Source of the DNA: Calendula officinalis
Lineage: Eukaryota > Streptophyta > Magnoliopsida > Asterales > Asteraceae
Reading direction: 5' to 3'
DNA length: 64,000 nucleotides
Assembly (NCBI GenBank): GCA_963853835.1
Contig: OY970824.1
Span: forward strand, 64,498,884-64,562,883
The number at the start of each line of letters is the position of its first letter. Position 1 is the first letter of the stretch. Below are positions 30,445 to 42,499 of this stretch, piece after piece. A model generated the notes under the pieces. The model saw only the letters and a list, made by a program, of their open reading frames with translations, ran no database searches and was not told the DNA's origin. The position numbers and the translations under genes were made by a program.

Positions 30445-31101
30445 GACTATGGGGTATGGGCACCATCACCACTTGAAAATTTCTGCCACATCATCTGCCA
30501 CCTCATTAACCACACTACACCACCCCACACCACTTTATCCAGGAAATACTCACCACATCACACCACACCATTTTTTTCCAACTCATCATTTCTTTTCTCT
30601 TTATTTTGATAATACAAATAATATTTTAATAATAAAATACAATACTATTTTAGTAAAAAATACGAATAACATTTGTTCTAATAATAAATTGTTATAAACA
30701 TTTTTGAATTGTGAACTAGTACTTAAGCCCAAAAGGTTTTTGTTTTTAAAGATGCAAGCCCAAACGAATTTGTTTAAAATATGAGAAGCCCGAATATGCA
30801 AGTGAGTTTTAACCCTACCACACATCGTCTTCTTCAACTCTCCGTCTTCTTCAGCCTCCAAATATGCAGGTAAGTTTTTTTTTACAACTATCTTCTAAAA
30901 TTCTCATCTGATACCATCAAAATCATCAAAATCATCGAAAATGGCCATCTCCACGCCCGTGAAGACCCGTTCCAGTGGCCACGCTTCTCCACCACCGTAC
31001 CCCACGCCGTGTAGGGGGGCGGTGTTCCCCCTTGCCTCCACGCCGTTTCCCAGCTCCACCTCAGCACCACGGCCACCCCACTTGGCCCATACCGTTCAGC
31101 C
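30445..31101. mobile_element. Second Harbinger-type MITE family, about 657 bp
   Basis: Flanked by TAA, with 17-bp imperfect inverted ends (GACTATGGGGTATGGGC and GGCTGAACGGTATGGGC). The interior holds GC-rich stretches and an AT-rich middle; short ORFs here show no family features. Confidence 0.55.
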
Positions 31102-32478
31102 TAAAGGTTAGTGCCGGTTTGGCTCTGAAACGTCCGTCGAATTGCATGTTATATGACACTACTCTTCATAGTTTATATATACTCGTAACTATTAAAAAAA
31201 TTAACTTATGATTATTTGAAACAATACTGTAATTAGGTTCAGAACTAGAAATTCTCAATAGCAGTAGCACCTTTTACAAGGTCAAAAAGGTGGGGTTCAA
31301 GGGGGCTACGCGTCCTTTGTGGGGTCCTATGTGTAGCGCCCCTATCAAGGTCTAGGGGGAACGCCCTAGCAGGGCTCGGGACAACACCACAAAACAACAA
31401 ACAAAAAATTACATAAGAGACTCTATTACATAAACATTTTGTTTGATTATATATACACACCAACAAGTTTTTAAAAACTAATTTAATAAAACTACAAGAT
31501 TATTATTAATTTTATAAACCTAAAAGGTAAAAACTACAAAACAAACATTTTGATATTTTTTTATTTAGTTTAGATTTTAGTTGGTTTCAATTACCATTCA
31601 AAATTAAGACTAATTGTTGTTGATCTACATGAATTATCTGTATGGAAATTATATATACATATCGTATTATTGCCTCATGGACACATTTTTAAAGGGTCAT
31701 TCCTTTATCTTCTTCTATATTTTTAGTCATCATCAAATGGAGTTGGTAAAGGTATTTTTCTAAGTTTTAACCTAAAGATATCTTAAGAAAGAAAATTAAT
31801 ATATTTATCTACCTATACTAATAAATATCTACTAATAAAATTAATATACTATTAAAATATCTACACTGATATCTTACATGATTTTCCAGTTTTACCCCGA
31901 CACTCTCTTAGATGATATTTCAGTTTTTTCCTCCCAACCAATTTATCCTGGACTATCTTAAGTATCATTTTCAATGCCCAGGCACTATCAAACTCGTCTT
32001 AACATAATTCTTTTATTTATGACACATACAACATATTTATTGCTTTACTTATGCTATTTAAAACATCCCATTTTTTAAATGGGTCTTTCTAATATGTGCC
32101 ACAGGGTATACGATTAGAGCATTTAATTAACTTAAAGTTACCATTGAAATTCAAAAAGTCATTTAATGCAATTCCAGAAAAGATAAGAAATATGCTTTAT
32201 TAATGTTTATTAATCAATCATTTGGAAATTATTAATGACTTTAAATTTCCGTTCAAATTAAATTTACAAGACCAGTAAACAAAACAACTGTTAGTTATAA
32301 TCATATATTTACATTTTTCAATATTTCTTTTCAAATACATTTTTTATACAATAACTTAACCTCTCAACATCAGAACTTTATTAATTTCATCTCAAAATTC
32401 AAACATACAAATTTTCAAAATGAACAACTATATATTTTTTAATTTAACTTTTAGTTAATTAACTATATTCACACGGGT
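31102..32478. other. Intergenic, AT-rich
   Basis: Includes a locally GC-rich patch at about 31255-31390 that could be a transposon relic; its minus-strand ORF (31245-31466) has no recognised domain. Nothing else is supported. Confidence 0.45.
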
Positions 32479-32496
32479 TAATAACCTAATTAGTTT

Positions 32497-32628
32497 TTTT
32501 TTTTTTTTTTTTTGGAACGACAAATCTAATCTACTCCTAAATAACCACCTATGTCCACTATGAGACTCGAACCTTCAACCACTAGGTTGGAGGGTAAATA
32601 CCTTACCGTTAGGCCATTGGCCCTTTGG
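32497..32628 (-). mobile_element. tRNA-derived SINE with 18-bp target duplication
   Basis: On the minus strand a tRNA-like head (GCCTAACGGTAAGG as A box, GGTTCGAGTCTC as B box) leads to a poly-A tail, seen as the T-run at 32494-32513. Perfect copies of TAATAACCTAATTAGTTT flank it (32479-32496 and 32629-32646). The perfect duplication implies a fairly recent insertion. Confidence 0.85.
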
Positions 32629-32741
32629 TAATAACCTAATTAGTTTAATAAACTACAAATATGCATAAAGGCATTGTCATGTTGGTCTAACTCGAATGGA
32701 CTTGATCTACTATGGTCCATAATAATGACAGTGGGCCAAAT

Positions 32742-33029
32742 ACCTACCAAAATCCATTTGATAGACTTCAATTTTTACAAATGCATAAATGAGTAAATGA
32801 CCATGTGATTTTCTTATACACTATCCCCCTGTTAAGTAGGCTTTAATAGTTTATGACCCAATTATTTTATGCATTTTATACATTTACCTACCAAGATCCA
32901 TTTGATAGACTTCAATTTTTACAAATGCATAAATGAGTAAATGACCATGTGATTTTTTTATACACTATCTGTTAAGTAGGCTTTAATAGTTTATGACCCA
33001 ATTATTTTATGCATTTAATACAGCTTTGC
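32742..33029. repeat. 144-bp tandem duplication
   Basis: Two adjacent copies starting ACCTACCAA and ACCTACCAAG, both containing GATAGACTTCAATTTTTACA and ending near TTATTTTATGCATTT. A few substitutions and one small indel (the CCCC in TATCCCCCTGTT) separate them. No coding content. Confidence 0.8.
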
Positions 33030-33147
33030 TTTGATCAATGTCTTAGGGGTACTCTGGGTATTTTATAACATCCAAGAAAAGGCCTCTTCCAATAATTCAG
33101 AAAATTTAATCGCTCCATTAAAGTTGATGATTTTTTATGAGCTATTA

Positions 33148-33571
33148 GATTGTGCGTAATGGGTGACCAAACCCAGTTTGGTCACCCCTGCCACCTCTGC
33201 GCCACATCAGTTTTCTCTCTCCTGATCAAACACATGACCAGACAGCGACCAAACCCCCGTAACGGGTGACCGAATCGGCGTCCAATTTTTTTTTAATTTT
33301 TTTTTCAGTTTTATTAATTTATATATAATATAATATTTATTTTATATATAATATATTATTAAATTATTAATTATTAATATATATATATATATATCCGTAT
33401 ATGTATAAGAGAGAGATCGGAAGCAAAACACCGGCGTTCACCAACGGTCGACTCCCGACCGTTCAAGGGGGTCGACGCGTCGACCAAGGGAGGCCGTAAC
33501 GGGGACGACGCGTCGCGGTCGTCCGATGTGGAGGTCGCGACCGATCGTTTGGTCGTGCGATACACATGGTC
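33148..33571. mobile_element. Harbinger-type MITE, third family, 424 bp
   Basis: TTA flanks both sides (33145-33147 and 33572-33574). The inverted ends share a GACCAAAC core (GATTGTGCGTAATGGG.. against GACCATGTGTATCGCA..). The right half is GC-rich (GTCGACGCGTCGACC and similar palindromes). The ORF inside is not credible. Confidence 0.6.
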
Positions 33572-33574
33572 TTA

Positions 33575-34675
33575 TATATTGGAAAATAAACTTTAAAACA
33601 ATTTGGAAAAGTTATTAAATTACTTTATATTCATTTTGCGTGGCGGATAAAGAACAATGGCCCACGACAAGTACACGAAGCAAAACAGTTGATGGAGTTT
33701 ATCATGGCCACACAAAGAGAAAAAGAGTATATACATTGACTACAATAATTAATTTTGCTCATAACATTATTGCAATAAATAGCATTTTAAAAAAGTATAT
33801 TGTCAAATATGGCAAAAATGTCTTCTTCGAAAAGTCAACGAAGCTATTGTGCAAACGAAAACTTCTTCAAAAACAGTTTATGTGCTTTGCATATTCTATA
33901 GCCACCACCTCTAACCTTCTACTAGCTACCATTGCCAATCAACACTGCATTCTTTCTCTTTAGCGCCGCAAATTGTGTGAGAGTATCTTACGATCTCTAC
34001 TAATGTATAAAGCATTTATTTCTCAATATTCTTACAAACTAAGAACTTGAATATACCAATGTAATAAATAAAAAAAATCTTAAAAATGTGAAGTGAAAAC
34101 AAATTAAATTTCCTAATTATTATTAAGTACAAAATTAAAATTTAATGAATAGTATTTATATAAAGTACAACATTATAGATATCCGGCCATATAAACTTTT
34201 TTAAATTTAAATAATGTGACATATAACACTAGCCAATAAACTCGAAGCATGTTTACCCAAACTAATAAACCTGATTATTGTTTACACAAACTGAAAAATC
34301 CGTAGAAGTCTCCCAAATCGAGAAACTTCTACAAATTCAACTTATACCACCTATGTAAGAATTACCCGATAATCAATGTTCGTCGCTTTGCATGGATGGA
34401 TACACTGCTAATACTTAAAAATCGATTATGCGAGTTATTCACTGCATCGTTGGTAAACTATGAATCTATGATAGATAGAGTAAAAGGTGATCTTGGATTA
34501 CGACTTAGCGCGCACAACAAAATATATTATTGATGTTGGTCTTTTACCGTCACCTAAGGTTCATTAATGACGTCGAATTGTCGACCCCTATTGTCTATTT
34601 TATGTAGACTTTTGTCATCCGGATGCAAAAAGAGAAATACGATACAAGTTATACAATGCAATTTTGTAGGCTTCA
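33575..34675. other. Intergenic, no supported gene
   Basis: An ORF at 33640-33963 has a starting region of unusual composition and no recognisable domain. The remainder is AT-rich. Confidence 0.45.
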
Positions 34676-34683
34676 CATATGGC

Positions 34684-35224
34684 TAGGGATGTTCAATGGG
34701 TTATCGGGTCGGGTTAGTGTTCTTATCGGGTTGGATCCGTCAGGGGTAAAAAAAACTTAACTCCAAACCCGAATCAATAAAGAATCGGGCCGGGTTGGTC
34801 GGGTTCGGGTTGAATGGGTTTCAGGTTTGTCCGGTTGACTCGATGTGTTAGTTGGCTTACAACTAAGTTAAGATTTCTAGGTAAAAATGAAAAAAATATC
34901 TAATAAAGAGTTGATCTAACACTTATAAGTTAATTGATTTTTATTGAATGATTTATAGTTATTAATGTGCTAATTCATTAATTTAATGATAAAAATGTCT
35001 TAAATTTTAAAGGAAAAAAACATTTAAACTACAATTGGGTCCACTCGGGTCAACTCAAAACCCGATAAAGAGTGATAACAATCCTAACACAATACCCGAT
35101 TCGATAAGGAATTGAGTTGGTCGGGTCTGGTTTAAACCCCGATATCAAAACAAGATCCGAATACACCCAACCCGACTAATATAATCGGGTTTGGATCGGG
35201 TCGAGTTGACCCTTTAGCACCCTA
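34684..35224. mobile_element. hAT-type MITE, 541 bp
   Basis: Ends TAGGGATGTTCAA on the left and a TAGGGTGC-type complement on the right. Flanking 8-mers CATATGGC (34676-34683) and CGTATGGC (35225-35232) match at 7 of 8 positions, as for hAT insertions. The interior is packed with short GGGTT/AACCC-type inverted motifs. Confidence 0.65.
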
Positions 35225-35300
35225 CGTATGGCTATACATGTCCCTAGGTGGACCTTCATGCCTTGACTTGCGATCGTGTGGGGTATTGCAACATGTATAT

Positions 35301-35918
35301 TGTCAGGATCGATTAACTATAGAGAAGTTAATAAACACCTTAGATCTAATTGACTATAGAAGTTGCAGCGGATCAACACTATATCAATAAATTAAGAACA
35401 ATGAACTGTAAATAATAAACGAAAATATTAAGAACACAGTTTCACAAAAAGCTTCAATGTATATTATCGAGTTAACAATACATACGTACGTTTACAATTC
35501 GTAAGGAACTATTTATAATAGTCCTTGAAGCTAAACTATTTACCCTAGTTATTCTAGGACTTGATTTACATTCGAATTCTATAGATATACATTGATTTAC
35601 ATTCTATAACTATCTCTACGAAGATCTCGGACTTGATATGCTTCCAAAACGCGTATCAGTAGTAAACTGCAATCACCAATAGTAATTCCATATCATCAGT
35701 AGTAAGTTTGGTGATCAGTAGTAAGTCCAATATCAACGTCAGTAGTAACTACTATTGATCAGTAGTATCTTCAATATGCCTTGATCAGTAGTAACTTAGT
35801 TATATTCTTTCATCAGTATCAACTTCATCCTTAGTAAGTTTCTGCCCCATCAGTACTAAATATGATCAGTACTAACTGCAACATCAGTAATAAGTTGATC
35901 TGTGATTTTGTCCCAACA
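35301..35918 (-). repeat. 3' LTR of the defective Copia element
   Basis: 618 bp, TGTCAGG...CAACA on the plus strand. It carries the ATCAGTAGTA form (complement of TACTACTGAT) repeatedly at about 35655-35900. Confidence 0.88.
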
Positions 35919-35950
35919 ATCTCCCCCTAAACTTATTGATTATCTTTCAA

Positions 35951-38900
35951 TCAACTAAGTTTCTCTTGTTCTTCTTGTTCCCTTCTTCTTTTCTCAAGGG
36001 TTCTTTGATTCTGTTGTCTTCTTTGCTCAATGATGTATTTGCTGTTCCTCTTTGTGAAATAGTTTAATTTGTTTTGGAACATAACAGCATCATAAGGCTT
36101 CATCATTGTGTTTGTGAATATCTGGTACATAGTCTTCTCAGAATGAGGATATTCTTTTTCATACAAATATAGCTCACAAACTTTGCCAGATTTTTCAAAG
36201 AAGTACATGTTGGCAGTTGGAATCACATTCCAAGCATAGACATTTCCTGGATCTGTAAATTGTTCTGGGTAGTTGTCTGGATAGAAAGCAGCATCAATCA
36301 TCTTTGTTAAGTATCCAGCACCAGAATCTTTCCATGATTTCTTTGACACCCTTGGTTTTCCAATGATCAGTAGTTTAATGACATCACTTCTTGAACATGA
36401 CATGATCAAACGTAACCATCCAGTAAATCTCTGCACAATTTTATCTTCCCTTATTATTTCTATCACATTATTCTGCATAACCCTCCAACTGATGATTGGA
36501 TTGTTCTGCAAGGGAGCAATGGGCATTTCAAGAACAGGTACAATTTGTGTTTTTGATTTCTTTTTAGAGCTTTTTTCTTGATCAACAGTTTTTCTTTTCT
36601 TTGATTGGGGAGTTGAGGTATCACCAGTAGTTGATACACTACCAGCTTTGATTAATGTTGGACTGATTGGGATTAGGGCTTTGGCTTTAGATTTCTTTGC
36701 TTCTTCTTCTTGTTCAGCCAAATCCTTCTTCGTGGCAGCACATAATTTTTCAATTATAGTCATCATCTTCATTCTGCCAAAGGATTTTGCACTATGCCCT
36801 TTTGTCTTCAAGTAATCAATCATGTTTGTCTTCTGTTCAAATACATCATCAGTTAGCTCACTTTTGGTTCTTTTGCATTCAGACACTAATTCTTCAAGGC
36901 ATTGTATATGTTCTTCTTCAACTTTTCTTAACCTCTTGAATTCTGCTTCTTGAGCTTCTATCTGAATGTCTTTAATTTGAGCAGGTATTTAAACAGGAAT
37001 TGCACTTTGAACTTTCCCTTTATTTTCCTCTAGTGCTTGATACATTTCCAATTTCTCCAAAAATTTCCTATGTTTTATTCTCCATCTGGATTGCTTTTCT
37101 GCTCTGACATGATTAATCTTGTTTACCATGTGATGACCTAATGCTCTATTTGGATAATCATCATCATATACTTCTTTTCCTTTTCCAATGTGAGCAGATG
37201 GTGGAGGTGGAATGTATTTCATATCAGGGATACCAGAAAGTAGTAGTTTTGGATAAAACAATTTAAGTTGATCTTCTGGTATCTTGGGATGTGGAGGAAG
37301 TGTACATTCATCTACCTCAAACCAGTTCACATTATCATCAATGTCAGGTATGATAAGTGGTTGATCAGGTGTTGGTGGTTTGGAGATGATGACATGTTTT
37401 TCTCTTTCAATTAGCTCAGGAAGTTGCAGTTCTTCCTCTTCAGTAGTAACCAAAGTAGTTACTACTGGTGGGACTTCAGGAGTTACTACTGATAGGGCAT
37501 CAGTAGTATTTGTTGTTTTTACTTCCTCTTCTTTACTTACTACTGCTATTATATCAGTAGTAGGAGTTACTACTGGTATTTCTGTATGTTCTTCAGTAGT
37601 AGGCACATCAGTAGTATACATGTTTTCTGGGCCTTCAACATTTTCTTGGCCTTCATCAACTTCAGTTTCTTTTAGATTTAGGAGAGAGGATGCTGCTGCT
37701 GCAATTGATTCATCAACTTCAGGAGTTACTACTGATAGGGCATCAGTAGTATTTGTTGTTTTTACTTCCTCTTCTTTACTTACTACTGCTATTATATCAG
37801 TAGTAGGAGTTACTACTGGTATTTCTGTATGTTCTTCAGTAGTAGGCACATCAGTAGTATACATGTTTTCTGGGCCTTCAACATTTTCTTGGCCTTCATC
37901 AACTTCAGTTTCTTTTAGATTTAGGAGAGAGGATGCTGCTGCTGCAATTGATTCATCAATCATTGTTTGTATATTATCCTTCTCCCCCTTAGTGAGCTCA
38001 ACTGGAGGAGCCTCACTATCATCAACTTTCTTTTTCAATCTTCTAATAATTTTTGTTTGTTGATGAAGCCTGTGTTCATATAGCCTCATTCTTTTGTTGA
38101 TGGTATTGACATGTCTTTTCATCACTGCAATGGTTTTTCCCTGATTTGTAAGATATTTGAGACAATCTTGTACAGTGGATTCAAGAGAATCCACTTTATC
38201 CGTCAATTATTTTATTTTAATACTGCCCTCACTCCATCTAGCAAGATCATCGGGCTCACTAACAGGTACATTGGTTTGAAGGTTTTCCATCCTATCCATC
38301 AATTCCACAGATCTGCCCTCATCACTTCTTGGTGATTCATTGGGTCTTTTAGACATCCTCTTCTTCCTAGAAGAAGCAGAGATGCCCCCCTTGTGGTTTC
38401 TTGGCACCGGGGTCCTTTAAGTAACTCTTCAAATGAGTCATCACTTAAAGTTGCCGAGGTCTGGGTCTTAATGATGTTCCCACTATCCTGTGCACCCACC
38501 TTTGGGGCATCAGTAGTGAGAGCCCTCGCCTCATGTCCTCTCTCCTCCTTGGAGGACAACTCTTTGAGTCTGGGGATTGACTCGATTTGTCCCCTGGTGT
38601 CCTTTAAGAAAGATTTCTTTATTTTATAAATTGTAGAAATATTTTGGGTTTTGTCTGGTAGGTCTTCCACAGAGTGAAGAGTAGCACTCTGAGGATTTAT
38701 TTCAAGTTCCTGGGACACATTCAGGACTTCTATATTTGTGGGTGATTGAGTGACTGTTTGGGGTGGTGTTTGGGCTGTATTTGGGGGTGATGGAGTGGGT
38801 TGAGGTTCAATTTGGGTTGTATCTTTGATTGAACCCTCTGCAGTATGTGTTTGATCTTTGATCATATTAGGAAACAGAGGGGTTTCCTTGCCCGAAAATT

Positions 38901-39610
38901 TAAATTATTTTCTCATATTTGAGAAAACTTTCTTGTTCAACTCAGGTATTATGAAAATATTTTTGGGAGTTGACAAGTTTTGCAATTCAATATTTATGAT
39001 ATGTTGGAGAAATCTGGGATACATTAAAAACTTTGTGGAACTAAGATTTCCCAACATACCTTCAAAAATCATGTAAGAAAAATTAAATACTTGGTCTGTG
39101 CATAAACAGACAACAGCAGAGGCTATTGCCTTATTAAACTCATTCCAAGTACTTCTTTTTGGAGAAATACAGTGCTGAAGAGTATGTACTAAAAATTTCC
39201 ATTGTGGGGAGAGAAGACCCTTTTGAAAAGTTACTATGTTCAGTCTTCCCTCATATCCCATTTTATTTAAAATGTCAGCAATGAATTCCTTGGGAAGAGT
39301 ATACATACCTGAATCATCATGTAGTTGTAGATGATGTCTGATTGATTGTTCAGTTACTGTTATATGCTTTCCATATACTTTTGATTTGATCATCGATGTG
39401 GTCGTTCCTTCTGTTCTTTCAGCATTGGTCCAAAAATCCACCAAGTGCTGTTGATAGGCTTTCGGTTTCACCGTTAACGCGAACTTAATGTATGAGTTCT
39501 TTAAAAATTGCACTATTGGTCGAAAGTCTTTAGTGCCGTCTGGATTTCGTAAAAACGCACACATATTATGGAACTCTGAGTATTTAAGATCGGTTTGAAC
39601 GTTGAGAGAT
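35951..39610 (-). pseudogene. Degraded third ORF of the defective Copia element
   Basis: Open stretches at 39610-38905, 38865-38299, 38407-38207, 38206-36989 and 36886-35951 correspond in order to the intact ORF3 of the 17258-28753 element. Visible lesions are loss of the start region, a CAA-to-TAA stop near 38906, a one-base loss in a G run near 38390, a stop at 38207-38209, and a stop near 36989. An in-frame 243-bp duplication lies at about 37475-37960. The C-terminal domain (about 35960-36560) is still open. Confidence 0.85.
37475..37960 (-). repeat. In-frame 243-bp tandem duplication in ORF3 remnant
   Basis: Two copies offset by exactly 243 bp (81 codons), apparently identical, each encoding ESIAAAASSLLNLKE to TTDALSVVTPE. 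The intact related element has one copy of this segment. Identity suggests the duplication is recent. Confidence 0.85.
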
Positions 39611-41269
39611 TGTAAATTCAATTGATTGATCATTATCAGAAGAGTCATTTGATTCAGATGTTTCAATATGTGATTCAGTTTGATTTTCAGTTTTTAATTC
39701 ATTAATGATTCTTTCTGAACTGTTTTTAAGTGGTGGAATGATTTTGTATGGAGGTGGTACAGCATGATATCCCACCCCATGAACAACTTTCTCTGTAGTT
39801 TGATTGTTAGTTAGTTCATCAAGAATTTTAGTACTTCTTTCAAACTTTTTAATTGTTAATTTATTCTGTTCAATTTCAAGTTGACATTCTTCTAATTTAC
39901 TTGTTAATTCTTTATTTTTTAATTCATAAAATTCTTTCTCATCTACAGCTTGAAGTAATTCTTCCTTTATCCTTTGATCAATCATCTGGTACACCTTTAT
40001 TTGATGTTCTTGATCAGCAATCACACCATCAAACTCATGATTTCTTCTGACTGCTTTTGCTAAATCTTCATTTAATTTAGTGTTTTCTTTTTCTAGATTT
40101 TTAACAATTTTAATACATTCAGAAGTACAAGGTTTAGGTTTTACCTCAGTTTTGTTGTCAGTAAAGGCCATGAGAGCTTGATTTTGAGCATGCTCTTCTG
40201 CTTGGAAGCTCCAGTCATATCCTTGTCCTTGTTGTGAGACAAGGGCAGTTGATTTTGATCTTTTGTCTGGCTGAGGACATTCTTTTGCAAAGTGACCAAG
40301 GTTGTTACAGTTGTAACATTTGACTTTAGTTTTGTCAAATCCAGCTTTGTCACCTTTGTTGAAGTTGAGACTTGTCCTGCCAGTTCTCTTTAAGAATCTT
40401 TTGGTCCTTAGGCTCAGCATAGCCATCTGCCATTTAAGATCCATCTCCTCAAGATCATCTGGATTCAATTGTTCCAAGTCATCACTAATCAGTGCAGTAT
40501 GCACATGACTAGTGAAGAAAGATTCTCTTGCAGTATCCTCAGAATCTGCAGCCTTTCCTGTGGAGGTTTCCTGACCTTGACCTGTACTAGATACAAATGC
40601 AGCATTGTTAGAAGAAATAGAAGGGTTCTTTTGATTTACCTCAGTTTCAAATACTCTGAGATCATTGTAGAGTTCATCCAACTCTTTTTTTTCTAGAGCA
40701 TCTCTTTGTCTATATACCACTGTGTACATGGCCCATTCTTCACTTATAGACCTTAGGAACTTCATGTTGACATCTTCTTGATCCATCTTAACCCCAACCT
40801 GGTTAAGTTCACCAATTAGCTTGTTGAATCTGTCAAACACTTAAGTGAGTGTTTCATTGGGCTTTCCTTTGAAATTTTCAAAGTCTTGTTTGAGAACAGA
40901 CTTCATATTCCTTTTGGTGCTCTTTGTCCCAACAAATCTCTTCTCCAGTGCTTCCCAAAGTACCTTTGCATCATCATACTCAACGAATAGATGTTGATAG
41001 TCGTTAGGAATGGCCAGTAGGAGAGTGCTTAGAGTTTTAAGTTCGATTCCCTTGTCTTTCTTCTCCTTCTCACACTTAAGTTTGTCTGCCTCAGTTGCAG
41101 AGCTGCTTGCTAGACCAGGACCAGTTTTGTTTCCTTCAAGGACAACTTCCCACATGGAATAATCTGTAATAAGCATGTATTGCTTAATACGGTTCTTCCA
41201 CATCCCAAAGTTGTTGGGAGTGAGTATAGGAATTTTGTTGGCCTGAGTGCTTTCATTATTATCAGTCAT
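39584..41269 (-). pseudogene. Truncated, stop-bearing Gag of the defective Copia element
   Basis: Starts at 41269 (MTDNNESTQANKIPIL) and follows the intact Gag closely. A CAA-to-TAA change creates a stop at 40841-40843, after which the frame continues to 39584. The first CCHC knuckle (CYNCNNLGHFAKEC) is kept; the second knuckle and the NTTG-rich tail are lost in the deletion that joins gag to ORF3 near 39610. It reads a few residues past the junction and stops. Confidence 0.88.
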
Positions 41270-41358
41270 GATTAATAATGTGTGTGTTTTAAAGATTGAA
41301 ACTTTTTGTTGTTCTTAACAAATAGTAGATCTAGAACCAATTATGCTCTGATACCACT

Positions 41359-41976
41359 TGTCAGGATCGATTAACTATAGAGAAGTTAATAAACACCTTA
41401 GATCTAATTGACTATAGAAGTTGCAGCGGATCAACACTATATCAATAAATTAAGAACAATGAACTGTAAATAATAAACGAAAATATTAAGAACACAGTTT
41501 CACAAAAAGCTTCAATGTATATTATCGAGTTAACAATACACACGTACGTTTACAATTCGTAAGGAACTATTTATAATAGTCCTTGAAGCTAAACTATTTA
41601 CCTTAGTTATTCTAGGACTTGATTTACATTCGAATTCTATAGATATACATTGATTTACATTCTATAACTATCTCTACGAAGATCTCGGACTTGATATGCT
41701 TCCAAAACGCGTATCAGTAGTAAACTACAATCACCAGTAGTAATTCCATATCATCAGTAGTAAGTTTGGTGATCAGTAGTAAGTCCAATATCAACGTCAG
41801 TATTAACTACTATTGATCAGTAGTATCTTCAATATGCATTGATCAGTAGTAACTTAGTTATATTCTTTCATCAGTATCAACTTCATCCTTAGTAAGTTTC
41901 TGCCCCATCAGTACTAAATATGATCTGTACTAACTGCAGCATCAGTAATAAGTTGATCTGTGATTTTGTCCCAACA
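41359..41976 (-). repeat. 5' LTR of the defective Copia element
   Basis: 618 bp, the same length as its partner at 35301-35918, with about eight single-base differences noted by eye. The primer-binding site lies just inside it (about 41345-41356 on the complement). Confidence 0.88.
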
Positions 41977-41981
41977 TATAT

Positions 41982-42382
41982 TTGTTGCTTGTCATATCAA
42001 TGTATATTACATAAATTGATGTGTATTAAATTACACAAAACAAATACTTGGTACAATGTCGTATCTTACACATGTCTTTTAAGGATCCATATATTCGAGA
42101 AACATTAGATGTTGCGTGACCGTGTTCGATCGTATAAGTTCTATACAAGTTCCAAGTGCACTATTTTCTTTAATAATTTTAAGAGTTGCTTGCCAATTTT
42201 GTTATGTTGAAATAGACACTTTATGATGTATGGTCAATCACAAATGTCAAATTTTCATAATTGCACTATGAAATTGGTTGCATATATTATATATACTTGT
42301 GTATTTCTTCTTTCAAGATTGTAACTATCGGCTGATTTTGTAACATATATATGCTAACTAGAAAGTTGATCATTTGATCTTA
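41982..42382. other. Intergenic, no feature seen
   Basis: AT-rich; no ORF, RNA gene or transposon end that I can support. Confidence 0.4.
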
Positions 42383-42499
42383 GGGCATGTTTTTAAAAAT
42401 GTATAAAGCTTATAAGCTTATTATTATCTTATATAAATGTAATTAAGCTTATATTTATAAGCTTATAAGCTCTTATATAAGTTTTTCCCGCACATGCTC
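42383..42499. mobile_element. Small fold-back MITE, 117 bp
   Basis: TTA flanks both sides, the ends are GGGCATGT and complementary ACATGCTC, and the interior is largely self-complementary around AAGCTTATAAGCTT. The TTA duplication suggests a Harbinger relative. Confidence 0.5.

Larger units (their letters stand above)
35301..41976 (-). mobile_element. Defective Copia element lacking pol
   Basis: Two 618-bp LTRs (35301-35918, 41359-41976) and TATAT target duplications (35296-35300, 41977-41981) frame a 6,676-bp element related to the one at 17258-28753. The primer site (complement of TGGTATCAGAGC) lies next to the right LTR. Gag runs directly into ORF3; everything from late gag through pol to the start of ORF3 is missing. 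About eight differences separate its LTRs by eye, so it is older than the complete copy. It could move only with proteins from other elements. Confidence 0.92.

Noticed and set aside
33640..33963. 107-codon plus-strand ORF
   Set aside because: No domain or splice context; intergenic between two MITEs.
37380..38063. 227-codon plus-strand ORF with repeated segments
   Set aside because: Antisense shadow of the ORF3 remnant; its repeats are the 243-bp duplication read backwards.
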